Positions 59,341-64,000 of a stretch of DNA of 64,000 nucleotides are shown one piece after another. Below the pieces are notes generated by a model. That model was not told the DNA's origin, made no database searches, and saw only the letters and a list, made by a program, of their open reading frames with translations. Source of the DNA: Dactylosporangium sucinum. GTDB lineage: Bacteria > Actinomycetota > Actinomycetes > Mycobacteriales > Micromonosporaceae. Position numbers and translations under genes: made by a program. The stretch is from the NCBI RefSeq assembly GCF_014647515.1, contig NZ_BMPI01000008.1, positions 107,488 through 171,487 of the forward strand. The letters are read 5' to 3'. How positions within the stretch are numbered: position 1 is the first letter of the stretch; each line of letters opens with the position of its first letter.

Positions 59341-60129
59341 CTAATCCAGGGTCAGGACGCGGTTGGTGAGGGTGCCGATGCCCTCGATCGAGACCTCCAC
59401 CGTGTCGCCGGCGGCCAGGGGGCCGACGCCCGCCGGGGTGCCGGTGAGGATCACGTCGCCCGGGAGGAGGGTCATGACGTGTGACACATACGACACCAGG
59501 GTGGGGATGTCGAAGACCATGTCCTTGGTCCGGCCGAGCTGGCGGACCTCCTCGTTGACCTCGCAGCGGACCTCGACGTCGCCGACGTCGACGCCCGTGA
59601 CGATCCAGGGGCCGATGGGGCAGAAGGAGTCGAAGCCCTTCGCGCGCGTGAACTGCACGTCCTTGCGCTGCAGGTCGCGGGCGGTGACGTCGTTGGCGCA
59701 GGTGTAGCCGAAGATGGCGGCCGCGGCGCCGGCCCGGTCGACCCGGCGCGCGCCCGTGACGCCGATCACGACGGCCAGCTCGGCCTCGTGCTCGACCTGC
59801 TGCGACTGCGTGGGCAGCCGGATCGCGTCGTTGGGGCCGATGATCGAGGTGGACGGCTTCAGGAAGAGCAGCGGCTCCTTCGGCACGTCGTTGCCGAGCT
59901 CGGCGGCGTGGTCGGCGTAGTTGCGCCCCACGCAGACGACCTTGCTGGGCAGGATCGGCGAGAGCAGCCGGACGTCGGCGACCGCCCAGCGCTGGCCGGT
60001 GAACCGGATCTCCCCGAACGGGTGGCCGTCGATCTCGGCGACGGTCAGCCCGGACAGCCCGGCCGCCGGCTCACCCTCGACGACCCCGAACGACATGCCA
60101 CTGCTGTGGGCAAAACGAGCGATACGCAC
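59341..60129 (-). CDS. Fumarylacetoacetate hydrolase-family protein
   Basis: The 262-residue product has the FAH core: VVCVGRNYADHAAELGND, PLLFLKPSTSIIGP, EHEAELAVVIG with metal-binding Glu residues, DVTARDLQ and TGTPAGVGPLAAGD. Family members hydrolyse acylpyruvates or decarboxylate oxaloacetate-like acids. The GTG at 60129 fits the family N-terminus. In related genomes this gene usually neighbours gltX; here alditol oxidase lies upstream by 10 bp, so the two may be cotranscribed. Confidence 0.88.
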   Translation of the reverse strand: MRIARFAHSSGMSFGVVEGEPAAGLSGLTVAEIDGHPFGEIRFTGQRWAVADVRLLSPILPSKVVCVGRNYADHAAELGNDVPKEPLLFLKPSTSIIGPNDAIRLPTQSQQVEHEAELAVVIGVTGARRVDRAGAAAAIFGYTCANDVTARDLQRKDVQFTRAKGFDSFCPIGPWIVTGVDVGDVEVRCEVNEEVRQLGRTKDMVFDIPTLVSYVSHVMTLLPGDVILTGTPAGVGPLAAGDTVEVSIEGIGTLTNRVLTLD

Positions 60130-60139
60130 GGTCGGAACC

Positions 60140-61378
60140 CTACTCCCCGAACAGATGACGTCGCACGAACGCGTTGCGGAACTTGCCATCCGGGTCGAGC
60201 CGCGCGGCGAGGGCCCGGAAGTCGCCCACCCGCTCGTAATCCGGAGCCGTGTGGAACACCTTCCCCCAGTGCGGCCGCGCTCCGAACGGCGCCAGCTCGG
60301 CCTCCAGCGCCGCCACGGCCGGCCGCACCGCCTCGGTGTCGGGCACCCAGGTGAAGTGCAGCGCCACGCTGCCGCGCCGATAGTGCGGGCTGAGCCACAG
60401 GTCGTCGGCGGCGACCACGCGCACCTCGGAGATCTGCAGCACGGGCGTCACCAGGTGGCGGACCCGCTCGACGGCGGCGAACGCGGCGACGGCGTCCTCC
60501 CGGGCCACGAAGAACTCCGACTGCAGCTCCTCGCCGCTGCTCGGGGTGAACTCCAGCCGGAAGTGCGGCAGCCGCGTGTGCCACGGCCCGGGCACGTCGC
60601 CCTGCTCGGTGCAGCTGACCGGCGACACCCCCGAGATCGGGTGCCGCGGCCCGCCGGCCGGCCGCGCTCCGAACAGCTCGGCCGGCGCCGCCTCGCCGTC
60701 GTCGAGCCGCTTGAGCCAGACCTGGTTGACGGTGTCGCCGGACCAGTCGGTGAAGAGGCTCACGCTGTAGGCACTCGTGGCGAGCTCCGTCCAGTGCGCG
60801 TCCACCTCGGCCCGCGCCAGGTGCTCGTAGACCGTCTGGCGCACCTGGAACCGCGGGACGATGTCGAGCTCCACCCGGACCACCACGCCCAGCGCACCCA
60901 GGGCGACCACCGCACCCGCGAACTCCGGGTCGCCGCGGCGCAGCTCGACCAGCTCGCCGTCGGCGGTGACGAGCTGCATCCCGGCGACCGCGGTCGCCAG
61001 GTTGCCCAGGCCCGCGCCCGACCCGTGCGTGCCCGTCGCGACCGCCCCGGCGATCGAGATGTGCGGCAGCGACCCCAGGTTGTGCAGCGCATAGCCCTCG
61101 GCGTCGAGCCGGGCGGCCAGCTCGCCGTAACGCACGCCGCCCGCGACGCTCACCGTGCCCCGCTCGGCGTCGATGCGCACGCCGGCCGGCAGCCCGGCGA
61201 CGCTGACGAGATCCGCGGGCGTGTCGGCGATCCGGTTGAACGAGTGGCCGGACCCGAGGACCCGCACCTGCTCGGCGCCGGAGACGACCTCCTGCACCTG
61301 CTCGACCGAGGTGGGTCGATGCACTCGTGCGGCCTCGAACGTGACGTTTCCGGCCCAGTTCTTCCAGTCCTCCGACAT
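60140..61378 (-). CDS. aldO: Alditol oxidase
   Basis: The 412-residue product follows Streptomyces coelicolor AldO closely: NWAGNVTFEA at the start, GSGHSFN with His45 for the covalent FAD, ATGTHGSGAGLG, SAYSVSLFTDW, CTEQGDVPGPWHTRLPHFR, EFTPSSGEELQSE and ARPHWGKVF at the end. It oxidises the terminal hydroxyl of xylitol, sorbitol and similar polyols and makes hydrogen peroxide. No signal peptide is present. L-gulonolactone oxidase is less likely because the active-site blocks match AldO. Confidence 0.92.
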   Translation of the reverse strand: MSEDWKNWAGNVTFEAARVHRPTSVEQVQEVVSGAEQVRVLGSGHSFNRIADTPADLVSVAGLPAGVRIDAERGTVSVAGGVRYGELAARLDAEGYALHNLGSLPHISIAGAVATGTHGSGAGLGNLATAVAGMQLVTADGELVELRRGDPEFAGAVVALGALGVVVRVELDIVPRFQVRQTVYEHLARAEVDAHWTELATSAYSVSLFTDWSGDTVNQVWLKRLDDGEAAPAELFGARPAGGPRHPISGVSPVSCTEQGDVPGPWHTRLPHFRLEFTPSSGEELQSEFFVAREDAVAAFAAVERVRHLVTPVLQISEVRVVAADDLWLSPHYRRGSVALHFTWVPDTEAVRPAVAALEAELAPFGARPHWGKVFHTAPDYERVGDFRALAARLDPDGKFRNAFVRRHLFGE

Positions 61379-61386
61379 GCGGCCGA

Positions 61387-61581
61387 GTTTACGAGCCCGC
61401 GCCGGCAACCAGCACCGTTGCGCCGACGACCACGGCGCCCGCACCGGCCGCCGCGGCGTCCGACGTGGACGGTGCGGGCGGCGGCGGCGACGGGCCGGTG
61501 CACGTCGAGGGCCCGATCACGGTCATCGGTCCGGACGTGTACAGGCTCGACGCCGACAAGGACGGCGTCGCTTGTGAGTGA
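61387..61581 (+). pseudogene. Truncated remnant of an excalibur-domain protein
   Basis: The frame reads a Thr/Pro/Ala linker (EPAPATSTVAPTTTAPAPA), a Gly-rich stretch and then a C-terminal DVYRLDADKDGVACE and stop, the hallmark end of excalibur calcium-binding domains. Upstream the frame closes at a TGA (61342) without any start codon before the linker; the only internal start is a GTG at 61465. The N-terminal part with signal peptide has been lost, apparently where the alditol oxidase gene now begins. Confidence 0.6.
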
Positions 61582-62133
61582 CTAGCTGTCGAGGTACCGG
61601 AGCATCTGCTGGATCTCGGCGGTCCTCGACTGGTCGATGCGCTTGGCCAGGTCGAGGGCCCCGGGGTTGATCCCGGACCCGGTCTCCATCCGCGCGATCT
61701 CGACCGCGTTGTGCTGGTGCGCCACGAGCATCGTGAGGAACTTCCGCTCGAACTCGGGGCCGTCCAGCGCCCCGAGGGCCGCGATGTCGGCCGGGTCGGT
61801 GCCGTGCGCGCCGCCGTGGCCGGCGTGGGCCGACGGGTCGGCGGTCGGCGGCTGGCCCCAGCTCTCCAGCCAGACCTGCATGGTCTTGAGCTCGTCGGCC
61901 TCGGTCACGTCGATCGCCGCGGCAAGCGTGCGCACGTCCTCACGGACCGCCTTGGTGCGGGCCAGCCGCACCAGCTCCAGGCACTGGCCGTGGTGGGCCA
62001 CCATCATCTGGCTGAACATCACGTCGGTGTCGTTGTAGTACTTCGACGCCGTGCCCCCGGGGGCGGGCTGCGCCGGGGCGGCGGCGCAGCCCGCCAGGAG
62101 GAAAGCGGTGAGCACGACGAGCAGGCGCTTCAC
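61582..62133 (-). CDS. DUF305 lipoprotein
   Basis: The 183-residue product has a lipobox (LTAFLLAGCAAA, Cys16) and the DUF305 four-helix domain with its His/Met-rich signatures (DVMFSQMMVAHHGQCLELVRLA and LTMLVAHQHNAVEIARME). DUF305 proteins are often linked to copper but no copper gene is nearby. The GTG follows AGGAGG. It is 56 bp downstream of the LPMO gene on the same strand, and LPMOs need copper, so a supply role is an attractive inference. Confidence 0.85.
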   Translation of the reverse strand: MKRLLVVLTAFLLAGCAAAPAQPAPGGTASKYYNDTDVMFSQMMVAHHGQCLELVRLARTKAVREDVRTLAAAIDVTEADELKTMQVWLESWGQPPTADPSAHAGHGGAHGTDPADIAALGALDGPEFERKFLTMLVAHQHNAVEIARMETGSGINPGALDLAKRIDQSRTAEIQQMLRYLDS

Positions 62134-62189
62134 GATGCCTCCTGGAGGAAGTGGCGCCCCTCGACGAGCAAGGGGCGCCACACAATGGG

Positions 62190-62939
62190 TCAGACCTGCT
62201 GCCACAGGGCCGGGACGTTGGGCGGCTCCCAGCCGGCGATCGCGGTGTGCGCCTGGCGGCACTGGTAGGTGACGCCGCCGTAGGTGACGCGGTCACCCAC
62301 CTTGTACGCGGTGCCGGCCGCCCAGGTGCCACCCGGGTTCGTCGGCGGCGTCGTGGTCGTCGTCGGCGACGGGGTCGGGTTGGTGGGGGACGGGGTGGGC
62401 TGCGTGGGCGTCGGGGTCGGGTTGCCGCCGCCGACCTGCAGGTCGACGCACGCGTAGAACGCCATGGCCGTGTCGGCGACGTTCCAGCGGGCCAGGACCT
62501 TGATCCGGCCCGTGCGGCCGCCGAGGCTCACGTTGTGGGAGACGGTCGCGGCGGGCTGGCGACCGCCGTCGTCGAAGACCGCGATGCGCGTGCTGCCGAC
62601 GAAGTACTCCCACGTGCTCGTCGAGTGACGGGCGGTCAGCACCCAGTTGAACGTGACGTTGTTGCCGACGGACGTGGCCGGCCAGTTCTTGCTCTCGTCG
62701 TTGAGCACGGCGAACCGGCTGCCGCCGCCGTTGCACTGCATCGAGCCCTTGGGAGCCTCGACGCTCTGCGGCTCGTAGATGATGTCGCCGCAGTTGGCGA
62801 CGCGGCCCTGGGCACACATCGCCTGGCGGCTCGGGGGTGAGGAGATGTACCCGTGTGCGGCCGCCGGCGACGCCGTCACCAGCAGAGACGCCACGAGGGC
62901 GCCGAGCACCAGGGGTACCAGCGCGAATGCTCTTCGCAT
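62190..62939 (-). CDS. Secreted AA10 lytic polysaccharide monooxygenase with CBM5/12
   Basis: After the signal peptide the mature protein starts with His29 ([14 protein letters not shown]), which with His105 (TARHSTSTW) forms the copper histidine brace; Phe161 fits the axial position. A Pro/Thr linker (174-202) leads to a C-terminal carbohydrate-binding domain of type 5/12 ([20 protein letters not shown] ... WQQV). It cleaves crystalline chitin, or possibly cellulose, by oxidation. The ATG follows GGGAGCG. An AT-rich palindrome lies 48 bp upstream. Confidence 0.93.
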   Translation of the reverse strand: MRRAFALVPLVLGALVASLLVTASPAAAHGYISSPPSRQAMCAQGRVANCGDIIYEPQSVEAPKGSMQCNGGGSRFAVLNDESKNWPATSVGNNVTFNWVLTARHSTSTWEYFVGSTRIAVFDDGGRQPAATVSHNVSLGGRTGRIKVLARWNVADTAMAFYACVDLQVGGGNPTPTPTQPTPSPTNPTPSPTTTTTPPTNPGGTWAAGTAYKVGDRVTYGGVTYQCRQAHTAIAGWEPPNVPALWQQV

Positions 62940-62986
62940 CCAATCGCTCCCTTCCAGCGGTGGGGGTGATGCAGCCACGGTAAGGG

Positions 62987-63013
62987 AAAGATTGTTAACA
63001 GTAAATAACCTTT
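62987..63013. promoter_or_regulatory. AT-rich imperfect palindrome upstream of the LPMO gene
   Basis: A 27-bp imperfect inverted repeat (10 of 13 arm positions; ends AAAG/CTTT, contains GTTAAC) is the only AT-rich spot in several kilobases. It is placed where a promoter or operator for the LPMO gene, or the divergent hydrolase, would be. Confidence 0.5.
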
Positions 63014-63105
63014 ATGGAACTCGCTCGATGGAGCGCTCTCACTTAAGGTACGCTTCACCGCCCTTTGAGCGTTTAACTCCGCGTAGTGCGGTCAGAACCC
63101 CGGCC

Positions 63106-63927
63106 ATGCCTTTCATCGCCACGCCCGACGGCACCGAGATCTTCTACAAGGACTGGGGATCCGGGCAGCCCGTCGTCTTCAGCCACGGCTGGCCGCTCAG
63201 CTCGGATGCCTGGGACACCCAGCTCAAGCTGCTGGCCGACCACGGCTTCCGGGCGATCGCCCACGACCGGCGGGGCCACGGACGGTCGACCCAGACGTGG
63301 GACGGCAACACGATGGACCAGTACGCCGACGATCTCGGCACGCTGATCGACCGGCTGAACCTGCGCGACGCGATCCTCGTCGGGCACTCCACCGGCGGGG
63401 GTGAGGTCACGCGGTACATGGGGCGCCACGGCACCTCGCGGGTGGCCAAGGCGGTGCTCGTCGGCGCGGTCCCGCCGCTCATGCTCAAGACCGACGCCAA
63501 CCCGGAGGGCACGCCGAAGGAGGCGTTCGACGCGATCCGCGCCGGGCTGGCGGCCGACCGGTCGCAGTTCTACCGCGACCTGAGCGCGCCCTTCTACGGC
63601 GCCAACCGCCCCGGCAGCACCGTCTCGCACGGCCTCCGCGACCAGTTCTGGCGGCTGGGCATGCAGGTCAGCCTGAAGGCGGCCTACGACTGCGTGGCGC
63701 AGTTCTCGGAGACGGACTTCACCGAGGATCTCAAGCGGATCGACGTGCCGGTGCTGGTCGCCCAGGGCGACGACGACCAGATCGTGCCGATCAGGGCCGC
63801 TGCCTACAAGAGCGTCCAACTGCTCAAGGACGCGGGGTTGAAGGTGTACCCCGGAGCATCGCACGGCATCCACGGCGCCTACGAGCGCGAGTTCGACGCC
63901 GACCTGCTCGCGTTCTGCCGGGCCTAG
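63106..63927 (+). CDS. Alpha/beta hydrolase (non-heme chloroperoxidase/arylesterase type)
   Basis: The 273-residue enzyme has the nucleophile Ser95 in GHSTGGG, an acid in [11 protein letters not shown] and His in [24 protein letters not shown] and [11 protein letters not shown] mark the chloroperoxidase/esterase subfamily, which are serine esterases with perhydrolase side activity. No signal peptide. The start ATG has only a weak ribosome site but matches the family N-terminus [18 protein letters not shown]. Confidence 0.88.
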   Translation: MPFIATPDGTEIFYKDWGSGQPVVFSHGWPLSSDAWDTQLKLLADHGFRAIAHDRRGHGRSTQTWDGNTMDQYADDLGTLIDRLNLRDAILVGHSTGGGEVTRYMGRHGTSRVAKAVLVGAVPPLMLKTDANPEGTPKEAFDAIRAGLAADRSQFYRDLSAPFYGANRPGSTVSHGLRDQFWRLGMQVSLKAAYDCVAQFSETDFTEDLKRIDVPVLVAQGDDDQIVPIRAAAYKSVQLLKDAGLKVYPGASHGIHGAYEREFDADLLAFCRA

Positions 63928-63936
63928 TCTGGGGGA

Positions 63937-64000
63937 ATGGCCGACGCCGACGTCATTGTCCTGGGAACCGGGGTCTGCGGGCTGACCAGCGCGATCCGGC
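63937..64000 (+). CDS. FAD-dependent oxidoreductase, 5' part (D-amino-acid-oxidase type?)
   Basis: The last 64 bp encode MADADVIVLGTGVCGLTSAIR, a Rossmann dinucleotide-binding start (GTGVCGLTSA) after a TGGGGGA ribosome site. The window ends here. The spacing and sequence resemble D-amino-acid-oxidase-family enzymes, but a 21-residue fragment does not allow more. Confidence 0.6.
   Translation, partial: MADADVIVLGTGVCGLTSAIR

Overview
The window is a contiguous, very GC-rich stretch of actinobacterial chromosome. It has GTG and TTG starts, many 4-bp ATGA/GTGA gene overlaps and many Ala/Arg/Pro-rich shadow frames. The gene order etfBA, cysteine desulfurase, mnmA, ligA, gatCAB, then ilvD-ilvBNC-serA-leuB-ilvE-cimA and tRNA-Gln/tRNA-Glu is what I would expect in Micromonosporaceae. 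The genus cannot be decided from the sequence alone. I see no phage, transposase or CRISPR; the coding regions look vertically inherited.

Region by region. 1-3.1 kb: electron transfer flavoprotein and a cysteine desulfurase. 3.3-7.0 kb: three overlapping genes for a membrane protein, a NodB-type deacetylase fused to a processive family-2 glycosyltransferase (MatAB-like), and a secreted GH46 chitosanase. 7.0-17.5 kb: mnmA, a short MetE-like protein, ligA, a GGDEF-EAL membrane protein and gatCAB. 17.7-27.1 kb: a metallophosphatase and a sugar dehydrogenase, a 2-hydroxyacid dehydrogenase, a BNR-repeat protein coupled to a CysO-like sulfur carrier, and a 1258-residue membrane protein with a huge disordered tail. 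27.4-42.3 kb: glyA (behind a ZTP riboswitch) and a branched-chain amino acid and serine block (ilvD, ilvBNC, serA, leuB, ilvE, cimA). Both ilvBNC and cimA sit behind leader-peptide attenuators. A free-standing TipAS gene with a MerR-type promoter lies inside this block.

42.3-47.8 kb: a lipoprotein, an endonuclease/exonuclease/phosphatase-fold membrane protein, and a five-gene operon that is the most interesting unknown here: an Lgt-like diacylglyceryl transferase paralogue, a small membrane protein, an MJ0619/tetraether-synthase-type radical SAM enzyme and two more membrane proteins. 47.9-54.1 kb: a LacI-controlled sugar ABC importer (no ATPase) divergent from a glycogen-debranching-like hydrolase, with twin palindromic operators between them. 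54.1-64 kb: a second sugar dehydrogenase, a putative glycosylase, an ABC exporter, two tRNAs, a fumarylacetoacetase-family enzyme, alditol oxidase, the orphan tail of an excalibur-domain gene, a DUF305 lipoprotein, a chitin/cellulose-type LPMO, an alpha/beta hydrolase and the first codons of a FAD oxidoreductase.

Between genes there are two recurring themes. One is a family of dispersed hairpins whose arms begin CATGATCG or GATCGCGGACG (six copies). The other is short GC-rich minisatellites with 13-, 16-, 18-, 19- and 23-bp units. Many genes also have a TANNNT box 6-8 nt before the start codon and no Shine-Dalgarno, which implies leaderless mRNAs.
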